A stretch of DNA of 64,000 bases from Pseudomonas paralactis (GTDB lineage Bacteria > Pseudomonadota > Gammaproteobacteria > Pseudomonadales > Pseudomonadaceae), in the NCBI RefSeq assembly GCF_001439735.1, contig NZ_JYLN01000010.1:1-64000 (forward strand), written 5' to 3'. This document shows, piece by piece, positions 16,867 to 28,714 of this stretch. Numbering within the stretch: the first letter of the stretch is position 1; the number at the start of each line of letters is the position of its first letter. The notes below the pieces were generated by a model. It searched no databases and was not told the DNA's origin. It worked only from the letters and a program-made list of their open reading frames with translations. Made by a program: the position numbers and the translations under genes.

Positions 16867-17583
16867 ATGCAGGCAATCAACAACATCAACCTCAACTCCC
16901 TGATCGACACCGTGGTCAGCCTCAGCGCGGCGTTTATTCTGGGGGGCTTGATCGGCTTCGAGCGCCAGTATCGCCAGCGCACCGCGGGCTTGCGCACCAA
17001 CGTGCTGGTGGCGGTGGGCGCGGCGATTTTCGTCGACATGGCCAACCGCCTCGGCGGTGCCGAAGGCGCTGTGCGTGTAGTTGCTTACGTGGTGTCGGGC
17101 ATCGGCTTCCTGGGCGCCGGTGTGATCATGCGTGAGGAAGGCAATGTGCGTGGCCTCAATACGGCGGCCACCCTGTGGGCTTCGGCGGCGGTGGGCGCCT
17201 GTGCCGGTGCCGACCTGATCCTTGAGGCATTGCTGGGCACGCTGTTTGTGCTGGCGGCCAATACCTTGCTGCGACCGATCGTCAACAACATCAACCGTCA
17301 GCCGCTGGACGTGGTCTCGGCAGAGGTCACCAACATCCTTTACGTAATTGCACGGCGCAGTCAGCAACAGGCGGTGATGGTCTTGTTGGAAGCCGAGCTG
17401 GCACGCTCTAACTACCCGGCCAGCGATGTCGACGTGCGGCCATTTGGCAGCGAAGAAGTGGAGATTGAGGCCACCCTGGTCGCAACCTCGGTCGATGGCG
17501 ATGAGCTGGATGCGCTGGTGGCGCGCATCTCCACGTCAACCCTGGTGGTACAGGCTTTCTGGAGCCCGAGTACCACCGACTGA
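16867..17583 (+). CDS. mgtC: MgtC/SapB family membrane protein
   Basis: 238 residues. The hydrophobic N-terminal domain has the family signatures LGGLIGFERQYRQRTAGLRT and SGIGFLGAGVIMREE, and five membrane segments. A cytoplasmic ACT-like C-terminal domain follows (about 150-238). MgtC proteins aid growth in low Mg2+ and modulate ATP synthase and virulence in other bacteria. ATG 16867 has GGAG eight bases upstream. Its place behind mgtA supports Mg2+ control. Confidence 0.9.
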   Translation: MQAINNINLNSLIDTVVSLSAAFILGGLIGFERQYRQRTAGLRTNVLVAVGAAIFVDMANRLGGAEGAVRVVAYVVSGIGFLGAGVIMREEGNVRGLNTAATLWASAAVGACAGADLILEALLGTLFVLAANTLLRPIVNNINRQPLDVVSAEVTNILYVIARRSQQQAVMVLLEAELARSNYPASDVDVRPFGSEEVEIEATLVATSVDGDELDALVARISTSTLVVQAFWSPSTTD

Positions 17584-17872
17584 TCCCTCTGGGCGCGCCA
17601 GGATTGGCTAAGCTTAGTCGTGGAAAAATCCTACATGTAGTCAGGAATATCCCTTCAATTGAAACATCTTGCCGTTGCTAAGGTTGGGCACATGCGGCTG
17701 TTGGGTCGTTGAGGCTGGCGGCCGTGGTTATGCTGAGTTAATTGAAGGGGCCAGACATCGCCTGGTTATCGCCCTGAGGGTGTGCAGTGCCGTTCGTCGG
17801 AACTGTCATTTCTCACAGGTACCCAGTCCCGGTGTGATGTGTAAGGGTATTTTGTCCACATAGGGAAGTTTT
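17584..17872 (+). promoter_or_regulatory. Upstream region of the EvgA-like gene with palindromes
   Basis: This 289-base gap holds no gene. It contains TCCTACATGTAG (17629-17640, core CTACATGTAG palindromic). It also contains CCCTTCAATT (17651-17660) mirrored as AATTGAAGGG (17740-17749). TCCTACA is the complement of the TGTAGGA half-site found before both chaperone-usher operons, so this may be a self-binding site of the response regulator at 17873. Confidence 0.4.
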
Positions 17873-18499
17873 ATGAGCAAAGCATTAATTGTGGATGACC
17901 ATCCGTTCATCCGCGCGACGGTCACGCACCTCCTGAAAGCTGAAGGGTTTACTGAAATCTACCAGGCAGGAGATGGGGCAGATGCAATGCAATTGGCGAG
18001 GGAGCAACGTCCCGAGCTGATTATTCTCGACCTTGCGCTGCCAAAGCTGGGTGGGTTGGAGGTTATCAGCCGAGTCAAGGCGCTGGCCCTGCCGTGCAAG
18101 ATTCTGGTGCTTACCTCCTACATGGCGGTGTTCTTTTCTACCCGCTGTATGCGTGCCGGCGCCATGGGGTTTGTTGCCAAGACTGGAGAGTTGGACGAGT
18201 TGATCAAGGCCATCAGGGCGATCAGGTCGGGCTACAGCTGTTTCCCCAGTTTGCCGACCAGCTCGGTACGCCGTGATGACCTGCAGGAAACGGAACGACA
18301 GATGATCGAGTGCTTGTCGGACCGTGAATTGACCGTCCTGCAGATGCTGGCCCTGGGGCTGGGCAATAAGGAGGTGGCCGAGAAAATGCTGCTGAGCCAC
18401 AAGACCATCAGCACCTACAAGACTCGACTCAAGGAGAAGTTACGTATGTCTTCGGTAGTGCATTTGTCCAAGTTTGCCCAGCGCAACCATTTGATCTGA
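17873..18499 (+). CDS. EvgA/BvgA-like response regulator
   Basis: 208 residues. The receiver domain (1-120) has the acidic pair in IVDDHPF, Asp53 in IILDLALPKLGG, and Lys in GFVAKTGELDE. The LuxR-type helix-turn-helix lies at about 145-205 (LSDRELTVLQMLALGLGNKEVAEKM). All phosphorylation residues are present. The BvgS/EvgS-like hybrid kinase starts 7 bases downstream, so the two form an operon and a phosphorelay pair. Targets are not visible directly; see the shared TGTAGGA motif. Confidence 0.9.
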   Translation: MSKALIVDDHPFIRATVTHLLKAEGFTEIYQAGDGADAMQLAREQRPELIILDLALPKLGGLEVISRVKALALPCKILVLTSYMAVFFSTRCMRAGAMGFVAKTGELDELIKAIRAIRSGYSCFPSLPTSSVRRDDLQETERQMIECLSDRELTVLQMLALGLGNKEVAEKMLLSHKTISTYKTRLKEKLRMSSVVHLSKFAQRNHLI

Positions 18500-18506
18500 G
18501 CGGCAA

Positions 18507-22121
<3,615 letters not shown>

Positions 22122-22256
22122 CGGCGGTTGATCGCCATTCAGGTGATTTGGGAAAACTCTTACGTTAACGGGGAAAACGCCTGATTTTGTCGTCGGCATA
22201 TGTCTGGACAATGGGCGATGCTCACTGTCGAGCACTGCCTGCCCCAGGGGTTTGCC

Positions 22257-22682
22257 ATGCCAAACAAAGCACTGACTATCCTGATTGCCGATGAACAGCA
22301 TCTGCAACGCCTGTACATCGAGAAAATGCTCAACCAGTTGGGGTATTACCGGATTGTGCCGGTGCAAACGCTTGAAGAAGTCCAGATTCTGACCTCCATT
22401 CCAGCCGAGCCCTTCGATGTGCTCATCATCAATGCCGGGTTGCTGGCCCACGCCTGTGGGCCCCAGCACTCGGTGCACCATGTGTTGGTGTACGAGCACA
22501 TCGATCTGGGCGAGCCTGGCGGCGCAACGTCAGCAGTGCGGGTGCGTCTGCCGGGCGTGCCGGACAATGTCAGCCTCGAACACTTTATGGATATCGTCGA
22601 CCCATCCGAGGCAGCCCACGGCTTGCGGGTGCTGCCGTGGTTACGGGAGCTGTCCCGGGTGCCGCGGGTAGCAGGGGCCTAG
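22257..22682 (+). CDS. Degenerate stand-alone receiver-like protein
   Basis: 141 residues. The first 65 resemble a CheY-like receiver (LTILIADEQHLQRLYIEKML, then FDVLIINAGLL), with the acidic pocket D12-E13. Asn59 stands where the phosphorylated Asp should be, and the conserved Lys region is missing. The C-terminal half matches nothing I recognise. ATG 22257 has AGGGG upstream. It lies 135 bases after the hybrid kinase and may modulate that relay without being phosphorylated. Confidence 0.6.
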   Translation: MPNKALTILIADEQHLQRLYIEKMLNQLGYYRIVPVQTLEEVQILTSIPAEPFDVLIINAGLLAHACGPQHSVHHVLVYEHIDLGEPGGATSAVRVRLPGVPDNVSLEHFMDIVDPSEAAHGLRVLPWLRELSRVPRVAGA

Positions 22683-22694
22683 GCGTCATCCCGG

Positions 22695-23639
22695 TCAATC
22701 AAGAACAAGCCCTGCAGGGGGGCAAGGAATGCCATGGAGTTCGCGGGCCAGTTCGCGCGCTACCTGGCCGCTGCCGACGCCGGGCACCAAATGAGTAAAC
22801 GCGACATCGATCATTCGGTTCTCACGCACCGCGCGTAATGTCGACAAGACCGGATCGGTGGTCAACAACTGGCGTTTACGGCTGGCGGGCGACCACAGGG
22901 CATCGGCCAATAATAGGATGTCGGGGTCCTTTATCAGCAAGGTTTCGCGGCTCACGGTGACCCGTGAAAGAGGGATGTCTGCCAGCACGTTACGGGCCCC
23001 GGATGCGGCCAGTAGCGCAGTGACAAACCCCCGCTGGCCTTCACTGTCGAGGCCGTTGACCTCGCTGTCCAGGTAAAACACCGACACGGTTCTGGTCGCG
23101 TCTGCCATTTTCCGGGCCTGCAGCAGGTCGGCGTCCAGTGCGTCGATCAATGTCTGGGCACGCCGGCTTTTGTGCAACAGGTCGCCGAGGGTGCGCAGGT
23201 CCTGACGAATATGTCGGAAGTAATCAAGGGTGTGCCCGGCGCAAGCGGACTCCAGCAGGTAAGACGCAACGCCGTTATCTGCCAGGCCGGTGCGTGAGGT
23301 CACGCCGTCACCAAACGCGCTGGCGAACCCACCTACCACCAAGTCTGGCTTTTGTGCATACAGCATTTCGCCGGACGGGTATTTGCCTGCAATCACCGGC
23401 ACCTCGAAATACTTGCCCCGTCGATGGGCCTTGCCGTCATCGTCGAGGTAGGCCACGCCGACCAGTGACGGCCCTGCATCCAGGGCCAGCAACAGGTCGG
23501 CTGCGTGCTGATTGAGCGCGACGATGCGTGAGGGAGGCGAGTGCGGCAGTGTCCAGGTCTGGGCGCAATTGCGGTAACTGTCCGCCAGTACCGGCGCCGC
23601 ACAGAGCAGGGCGCCCACACATAACCAGGGCGATTTCAT
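22695..23639 (-). CDS. BtuF-like periplasmic substrate-binding protein
   Basis: 314 residues with a signal peptide (ends near VLADS). It has the two-lobe helical-backbone binding-protein pattern of the BtuF/FecB class: PSRIVALNQHAADLLLALD, GKYPSGEMLYAQKPDLVVGG, DPDILLLADALW, LRAVRENRMIDV. It is the last gene of the operon under the cobalamin riboswitch, so it probably carries a corrinoid across the periplasm. No ABC permease or ATPase follows in this window, so it must work with one encoded elsewhere. It overlaps the ferredoxin-like gene by four bases. Confidence 0.85.
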   Translation of the reverse strand: MKSPWLCVGALLCAAPVLADSYRNCAQTWTLPHSPPSRIVALNQHAADLLLALDAGPSLVGVAYLDDDGKAHRRGKYFEVPVIAGKYPSGEMLYAQKPDLVVGGFASAFGDGVTSRTGLADNGVASYLLESACAGHTLDYFRHIRQDLRTLGDLLHKSRRAQTLIDALDADLLQARKMADATRTVSVFYLDSEVNGLDSEGQRGFVTALLAASGARNVLADIPLSRVTVSRETLLIKDPDILLLADALWSPASRKRQLLTTDPVLSTLRAVRENRMIDVAFTHLVPGVGSGQVARELARELHGIPCPPAGLVLD

Positions 23640-23995
23640 GAGTGCCCCGTGATCAACAGATCATCGACGACCTCACCACTTATCAGGTGCCTATCCACCA
23701 GGCGTATTACATCGGCCTTGCTATGCACGCCATACCAGCAGCGCTGGGGGTAGACCGTGAGCACCGGGCCGAGGTTGCAGGGGAACTGGCAATGAGTGCG
23801 AGTCAAGAGCACGCCGCCGGTCACTTCGATGCGATGAAGTTCCAGCAATCGGCGGCGCAGGCTTTTCCACAGTTGCAAGGCGCCGCGTTGGGTGCAGCGT
23901 GGCCCGGTGCACAGCAACACATGGTAGGCGTGGTCGGGGATATGCGACCAGTCTGGATGGGTATCCACCCCTTCGATTTGCGTGATGTCTTTCAT
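23636..23995 (-). CDS. Thioredoxin-like [2Fe-2S] ferredoxin family protein
   Basis: 119 residues with the four-cysteine arrangement of the small thioredoxin-fold 2Fe-2S proteins: LLCTGPRCTQRG (the first two), then CQFPCNLGP. A further Cys lies in PQRCWYG. No signal peptide, so cytoplasmic. It sits between the btuB-like and btuF-like genes with overlapping ends on both sides. Its role is therefore probably in reduction or handling of imported cobalamin, which is an inference from context. Confidence 0.8.
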   Translation of the reverse strand: MKDITQIEGVDTHPDWSHIPDHAYHVLLCTGPRCTQRGALQLWKSLRRRLLELHRIEVTGGVLLTRTHCQFPCNLGPVLTVYPQRCWYGVHSKADVIRLVDRHLISGEVVDDLLITGHS

Positions 23996-25917
23996 CAGAA
24001 ACGATACGTATAACGCACCTCTGAGGTGAACGGACGGCCCAGGTTGTCGACGTTATTGGAGCGGCTGGTGACGTAGTCGCGGTCGAACAGGTTTTCCACC
24101 AACAGGCTTACGCGGTGCTGGTGCGTTGAGTCCAGATAGCGATAGGCATCGGCGTCTACCACTGAATAATGACCGTACTCGACCTGCCTGGAGCTAGCGA
24201 TATCGCGGATATAACGGATGGCTGCACCTGCACCCCACAAGCGGCTTTGCGATTCAAAACCGATGCGTGAGCGGGCGAAAAAGCTCGGGATGTCGTTGAT
24301 GGTCACTCCGGCACGCGACTCGGTAAGGTTGCGAGTCATATCCGCCTGCACGCTCCATTGTTGATTGAGCGCCAGCCTGGCGTCGGCCTCGAAGCCGCGC
24401 ATCTTGACTTGGCCCTGGCCGTTGACCCACAGCCTATCGTTCAGTGTGATCAGGTCAGTGATCTCACGTTTGAATAACGTCACGCTTGCGTTGAAATCGC
24501 GTCCAGCGAGTGATCCCCTGTAGTCGACACCCAACTCGGCGTTGCGGCTTTTCTCAGGCTTGAGGTGGCGGTTACCTTTTTCGTCGGTTTCATTGACGAA
24601 CAGTTGTTCGGCGTTGGGCAGCTTGTAGGCCGTGCCATATTGACCGCGCAGCGCCCAATTCTCGTTGAGGTCATAGAGCGAGGTGAGCATACCGACGGTG
24701 GCGCTGTCGCCCCCGCTCATGGCTTCGTGGCGCACACCAAGGCTGGGGTGCCAATCGGGCAGGGCGTCGATCTGCGGGCGCAGTTGGGTGTACAGCGCGT
24801 GGGCCTGGGCCTTGTTGTTGTCGATTACCAGCACATCGTCCTGGCCCTTGAACCATTGGTTATCACTGCCGACGATCCACACATGCCCGCCCGGCAATTG
24901 GGCCTTGCCCTCGGCCTGCACGCCCCAATCGGTGAAACCCCAATAGTCGTTATGGTTGATCACCTGGGTGCCACCTGCGTCAAGGTTGTTGATGCGGGTA
25001 TAGCGGGTGTCCCAATCGTTGATATGGCCCTTGACGAAATAGCTCAGGCGTTCGTTGATATTTTGCTCGAAGGTCGCTGTGGCGATCTGCTGAACACGGT
25101 CGTTGGTGGTCTTGTGGGATGCCACCGGGCGAGCGAAATCCAGGTTGGCATCGGCGTATTGGTAGAACAGTTCCAGGCGTGAATGGTCGCCAAAGGATTG
25201 AATCGCCTTGGTGCCGAAGGTGGTGACCTCGTAGGCGCGCTTCTTGTTGCTGACATTTTTCATATCGCGGTTGCGAAACGGCTGGTAGCCCTCGGACGCA
25301 TTACGGCTGACGTAGGCCAATAGGCCCATGTCGCCCCAACCGTTGTTGAAGAGTTTTTCGACCCGGGCGTCGCCGGTGGTGCCACCGAAGGTATCGACCC
25401 CCAGGTTCACTTCGCCGGAAGCACTGGGCGTCTGCGGGCTGCGGGTGACGATATTGATCACGCCGGACACGGCCTGGGTGCCGAACAGTAAACTCTGGCC
25501 ACCCTTGAGCACTTCGATGCGCTCGATGGCATTGGCTGGCAGGGTGTCGATGTAAAGACCGCCGTACAAGCGGTTATTCAGGCGCACACCGTCAAGCAGG
25601 ATCAACGTGTCATCGTTGCGTCCACCAAGCAGGGAATAGGTGCCGTAGTCGAACGGGCCGTTTTTCGGCGCGACGTACAGCCCGGGAATGAACATTTGCA
25701 TGACCCGGGACACGTCGGCGGCAGGGCCGGCTCGCTCGATCTGGGCGCGGCTGACCACGTCGATTTTGCTGCCGTACCGGGCCATGGCTGCGACGGTGGT
25801 GGACTCCACCGAAGGCGCCGAGACGAGTTGCGCATTGAGTATCAGGGCATTGTCGTCAGCCAGCAGCAATGGGCTGAACAGGCAACCGACCAAGGGAGTG
25901 AATGAACGTCGAATCAT
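23995..25917 (-). CDS. btuB: TonB-dependent outer-membrane cobalamin receptor (BtuB-like)
   Basis: 640 residues. Signal peptide at 1-22; plug domain (about 45-155: GSKIDVVSRAQIERAGP, SLLGGRNDDTLILLDGVRLN, PANAIERIEVLKGGQSLLFG, AVSGVINIVTR); the rest is a 22-strand barrel ending in the Phe-terminated RYTYRF. ATG 25917 begins the signal peptide; the frame to 26013 is leader. A cobalamin riboswitch lies about 100 bases upstream, and two B12-related genes follow without a gap. BtuB is the best fit; the exact corrinoid specificity is not visible. Confidence 0.9.
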   Translation of the reverse strand: MIRRSFTPLVGCLFSPLLLADDNALILNAQLVSAPSVESTTVAAMARYGSKIDVVSRAQIERAGPAADVSRVMQMFIPGLYVAPKNGPFDYGTYSLLGGRNDDTLILLDGVRLNNRLYGGLYIDTLPANAIERIEVLKGGQSLLFGTQAVSGVINIVTRSPQTPSASGEVNLGVDTFGGTTGDARVEKLFNNGWGDMGLLAYVSRNASEGYQPFRNRDMKNVSNKKRAYEVTTFGTKAIQSFGDHSRLELFYQYADANLDFARPVASHKTTNDRVQQIATATFEQNINERLSYFVKGHINDWDTRYTRINNLDAGGTQVINHNDYWGFTDWGVQAEGKAQLPGGHVWIVGSDNQWFKGQDDVLVIDNNKAQAHALYTQLRPQIDALPDWHPSLGVRHEAMSGGDSATVGMLTSLYDLNENWALRGQYGTAYKLPNAEQLFVNETDEKGNRHLKPEKSRNAELGVDYRGSLAGRDFNASVTLFKREITDLITLNDRLWVNGQGQVKMRGFEADARLALNQQWSVQADMTRNLTESRAGVTINDIPSFFARSRIGFESQSRLWGAGAAIRYIRDIASSRQVEYGHYSVVDADAYRYLDSTHQHRVSLLVENLFDRDYVTSRSNNVDNLGRPFTSEVRYTYRF

Positions 25918-26021
25918 AGTCTTCTCGAAAGTATCTTCGCAGAAGCACGCAAGAGAAGGCATCGAGCACACGCCAATACCGGCCCATGCCCGCCCACCGC
26001 AGGAGTTTGCCAAACAGAAAT

Positions 26022-26215
26022 TTCAGGCCGGTCTCCGGGCTCATGCGTATGGATCCCTTCACCTTCCCATAGCGCAATGGCCACAGTGGTGTGTCGAAGG
26101 GATCACGCATATACCGTTGCGGGGGCAGCACCGGACTTGCTCGGCAAGAGCGTACCGGTTTCCCGTTTCACCCCGAGCACGGCGGCAGGGGGCACCTGAA
26201 ACAGGCGGGCATCTG
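26022..26215 (-). promoter_or_regulatory. Cobalamin (AdoCbl) riboswitch
   Basis: Read on the minus strand it has the ordered cobalamin-riboswitch signatures: the GGTGCC start region, GGGTGAAACGGGAA, CCGGTGCTGCCCCCGCAACG (the B12 box core GCCCCCGCAACGG), the central arm ending in TGGGAAGG, and GAGCCCGGAGACCGGCC at the 3' end. About 100 bases separate it from the btuB-like ATG. High coenzyme B12 is expected to shut off the three-gene uptake operon. Confidence 0.95.
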
Positions 26216-26264
26216 AACACTCGCACGAGCGCTCGTCAACTTTCCCGCCCAGCCCAGCCAGCGA

Positions 26265-27344
26265 TCAGTCGGTTTTACTGTATTCGCGCAACCGTTCGGC
26301 CGCGCTGCGCAACAACTGCTCGGTCCCGCTCCATCCCAGGCAACCATCGGTCACCGACACGCCGTATTTCATCGACGTGCTCAGCGGCTGGTAGCCTTCG
26401 AACAAGTGGCTCTCAAGCATCATGCCGATCAGCGAGGTATCGCCCTGTAAGCGCTGCTCCAATACGTCATTGAACACCGCCGGTTGGCGCAGCGGGTCCT
26501 TGCCGCTGTTGGCGTGGCTGCAATCGACCATGATCCGCGCTGCCACCTTGGCTTTGGCCAGGTCATGTTTCACCTGGGCCACGCTCTGCGCATCGTAGTT
26601 TGGCCCACCGTGACCGCCGCGCAGCACCAAGTGCGTGTCGGGGTTGCCCGGTGTTTGAATGATGGCGGGATGGCCCTGGCTATCGACCCCGAAATGGCGG
26701 TGGGGGTGGGACGCCGAGCGCATCGCATCACAGGCAATCGCGACGCCGCCGTCGGTGCCGTTCTTGAAGCCCACGGGCATGCCCAGGCCGCTGGCCATCT
26801 CGCGGTGGATCTGTGACTCAGTGGTGCGCGCGCCAATGGCAACCCAACTGAGGAGGTCATCGAAGTAGCCTGCTGCCATGGGTTGCAGCAGTTCGGTGGC
26901 GACCGGCAGGCCCAGGCGCAGCATTTCACGCATCAGTTCACGGGACAGGGTCAGGCCGGTGGCCATGTCATCGCTGCCGTCCAGGTGCGGGTCGTAGGCC
27001 AGGCCTTTCCAACCGATGGTAGTGCGCGGTTTTTCGACGTAGGCGCGGATCACCAGCAGCATCTGGTCGCTGACTTCGAGCGCAAGTTTCTTCAGGTTGC
27101 GTGCGTATTCCATGGCCGATTCCGGATCGTGGATCGAGCACGGGCCGACAATCACCAGTAAGCGCGAATCCTGGCCATTGAGAATGGCACGCACGGCCTG
27201 GCGATGGGCGTGGATCTGTTCATTGAGGAACGGGCTGAGGGGCAGTTGGTGCTTCAGCTCAAGGGAGCTGGGCAAGCGCTGGGTCAGGGTTTCATTGGCG
27301 CTGTTGAGGGTGCAGACGGGCAAAGCGGCGACGGAGGAGTTCAT
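26265..27344 (-). CDS. 3-deoxy-7-phosphoheptulonate synthase (class I, AroF/G/H type)
   Basis: 359 residues. Signatures VGPCSIHDPESAMEYA, IRAYVEKPRTTIGWKG, GARTTESQIHREMASGL, VGFKNGTDG, LRGGHGGPNYD, and the metal ligands in MVDCSHANSGKD and SVTDGCLGW. It condenses phosphoenolpyruvate with erythrose 4-phosphate, the first shikimate-pathway step. ATG 27344 is used; a TTG at 27410 would overlap a small upstream ORF. The leader carries two aromatic-rich small ORFs and an intrinsic terminator, which points to attenuation. Which end product inhibits this isozyme is not readable. Confidence 0.93.
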   Translation of the reverse strand: MNSSVAALPVCTLNSANETLTQRLPSSLELKHQLPLSPFLNEQIHAHRQAVRAILNGQDSRLLVIVGPCSIHDPESAMEYARNLKKLALEVSDQMLLVIRAYVEKPRTTIGWKGLAYDPHLDGSDDMATGLTLSRELMREMLRLGLPVATELLQPMAAGYFDDLLSWVAIGARTTESQIHREMASGLGMPVGFKNGTDGGVAIACDAMRSASHPHRHFGVDSQGHPAIIQTPGNPDTHLVLRGGHGGPNYDAQSVAQVKHDLAKAKVAARIMVDCSHANSGKDPLRQPAVFNDVLEQRLQGDTSLIGMMLESHLFEGYQPLSTSMKYGVSVTDGCLGWSGTEQLLRSAAERLREYSKTD

Positions 27345-27391
27345 ATTCAAGGCTTCCTGGGCAAGCGGCGGGTTGTTCCCGCGCGCTTGGC

Positions 27392-27544
27392 CTACTGGGG
27401 TGTTCGACAATTGGCCGTACTGGCAAGGTGTGTTGGTTTGCCACCAATAGGTGACCGATCGGAGGCGGCAGGCTGTCCCGAACGGAGCTGGCTAAATCGC
27501 CATGCAGTGCAAGTGTCGAAGCGGTAATAGTTGGTGTAGTTCAT
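27392..27544 (-). CDS. Second aromatic-rich small ORF before the DAHP synthase gene
   Basis: 50 codons from ATG 27544 with AAAGGA eight bases upstream. The first 17 residues include NYTNYYRFDTCTAWRF, with three Tyr, two Phe and one Trp. The tail (GGKPTHLASTANCRTPQ) is polar. It ends 47 bases before the enzyme's start and lies after the attenuator terminator, so it is translated only on read-through transcripts. It could be a second sensor of charged aromatic tRNA or a coupling ORF. I know of no assigned function. Confidence 0.6.
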   Translation of the reverse strand: MNYTNYYRFDTCTAWRFSQLRSGQPAASDRSPIGGKPTHLASTANCRTPQ

Positions 27545-27592
27545 GGTGTGATTCCTTTAAGTGTTCTTGAGCAAACAAAATAGTTAGCGGCT

Positions 27593-27633
27593 GAAAAAAC
27601 AAAACCCCCGGTCGGGGAGCCGACCGGGGGTTT
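27593..27633 (-). terminator. Intrinsic terminator (attenuator) of the DAHP synthase leader
   Basis: On the minus strand, AACCCCCGGTCGG-CTCCC-CGACCGGGGGTT forms a 13-bp GC-rich stem followed by TTGTTTTTT. It lies about 50 bases after the stop of the aromatic leader peptide and before the second small ORF and the enzyme gene, the position expected of an attenuator. Confidence 0.9.
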
Positions 27634-27683
27634 AGATTTCTCTGGTAGGCGACCCCTTGAGTAGTGGGCGCCGATTTCAGGTA

Positions 27684-27818
27684 TCAGGCGCGCCAGTGGC
27701 TAAACCAATACCCAAAATAAAAGCCGGCCAGTGCGCTCGAACCGTTCACGCGGGTAGCCGACACCGAGCGCAAGGCGCTGGCAGCAGGGCAAACCTGAGT
27801 GTGGGTGAGTTGCAACAT
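27684..27818 (-). CDS. Aromatic leader peptide (attenuation control)
   Basis: 44 codons from ATG 27818 with TTTGGAGA eight bases upstream. Near the C-terminus it reads FYFGYWFSHW: three Phe, two Tyr and two Trp in ten codons, shortly before the stop. A strong intrinsic terminator follows. This is the standard layout of ribosome-mediated attenuation. When charged Phe-, Tyr- or Trp-tRNA is scarce, stalling in this run should favour an antiterminator and expression of the DAHP synthase gene. The peptide is too short for most gene finders. Confidence 0.88.
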   Translation of the reverse strand: MLQLTHTQVCPAASALRSVSATRVNGSSALAGFYFGYWFSHWRA

Positions 27819-27964
27819 GGTGGCTCTCCAAATGATGGGGGGAGCTTACTAGAGGCGCACGGGTGGATTCAATCAGTAATTTCTATTGCTTGAGGGTACT
27901 TACGACTATGGGGCGAGTGTCGCTATGCTGGTCACTCTTAAACAATGATTGCCTGGACGCGACC

Positions 27965-28714
27965 ATGACTGCCTTGACCCTTGCTGCGGCGCAGACCCTT
28001 TCCATTGCCGGCGACGTCGCGGCCAACATCTCAAGGCACTTGGTGTTTATGCAGGCTGCGGCAGAGCAGGGCGTGCAATTGCTGGTGTTTCCGGAGCTGT
28101 CTTTGACCGGTTACGAACCCACGCTGGCCGCCGACCTGGCTATTGCTCCCGACGCCCCATTGCTGGCACCCCTGCGCGAAATGGCGCGTGAGTTGCAACT
28201 GACGGCGGTGGTAGGGATGCCGATTCGCCTGGCCTCACAAACGCAGGTCATGATTGGCGCTCTGGTACTGGGTGCCGATGGCTCGGTGGCCGTCTATACC
28301 AAGCAGCATTTGCATCCAGGCGAAGAAGTGGCGTTTGCAGCCGGGCAGGGCGGTGCGGCACTGGCGTGGGGTGATGATCGAATTGCCCTGGCGGTTTGCG
28401 CTGACTTTTCCCACGCCAGTCATCCGCGCCAAGCGGCGCAAGCGGGTGCCAATGTGTACGCAGCCGGCGTGCTGATCAGCGAAGGCGGTTACGCCAAAGA
28501 CAGCGCGCTGCTGCAGGGTTATGCCGCCGAACATCGTCTGCTGGTGCTGATGGCTAACCACGGTGGCCCGTCGGGTGGCTGGGCGTGTGCAGGCCGCAGT
28601 GCGATCTGGGGCGCGGATGGCCGCCTGCTTGCAGCGGTGCCCTGCGTCGGCGAGGCGCTGGTGATTGCCCGCCGCGATGGCGAGCATTGGCTGGGTCACG
28701 TGGTGGCGGTGTAA
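27965..28714 (+). CDS. Carbon-nitrogen hydrolase (nitrilase superfamily)
   Basis: 249 residues with the Glu-Lys-Cys triad: E44 in VFPELSLTGYEP, K113 in YTKQHLHPGEE, and C145 in LAVCADFSHASHP. Such enzymes hydrolyse amides or nitriles (omega-amidase, beta-ureidopropionase and related). The substrate is not identifiable. ATG 27965 begins the conserved strand LTLAAAQT. The GNAT gene begins at the base after its stop codon, so the two are one operon. Confidence 0.88.
   Translation: MTALTLAAAQTLSIAGDVAANISRHLVFMQAAAEQGVQLLVFPELSLTGYEPTLAADLAIAPDAPLLAPLREMARELQLTAVVGMPIRLASQTQVMIGALVLGADGSVAVYTKQHLHPGEEVAFAAGQGGAALAWGDDRIALAVCADFSHASHPRQAAQAGANVYAAGVLISEGGYAKDSALLQGYAAEHRLLVLMANHGGPSGGWACAGRSAIWGADGRLLAAVPCVGEALVIARRDGEHWLGHVVAV

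Noticed and set aside
26022..26215. Open frame of 91 codons on the minus strand (25856-26131)
   Set aside because: The sequence is explained by the cobalamin riboswitch and lacks a ribosome site and coding character.
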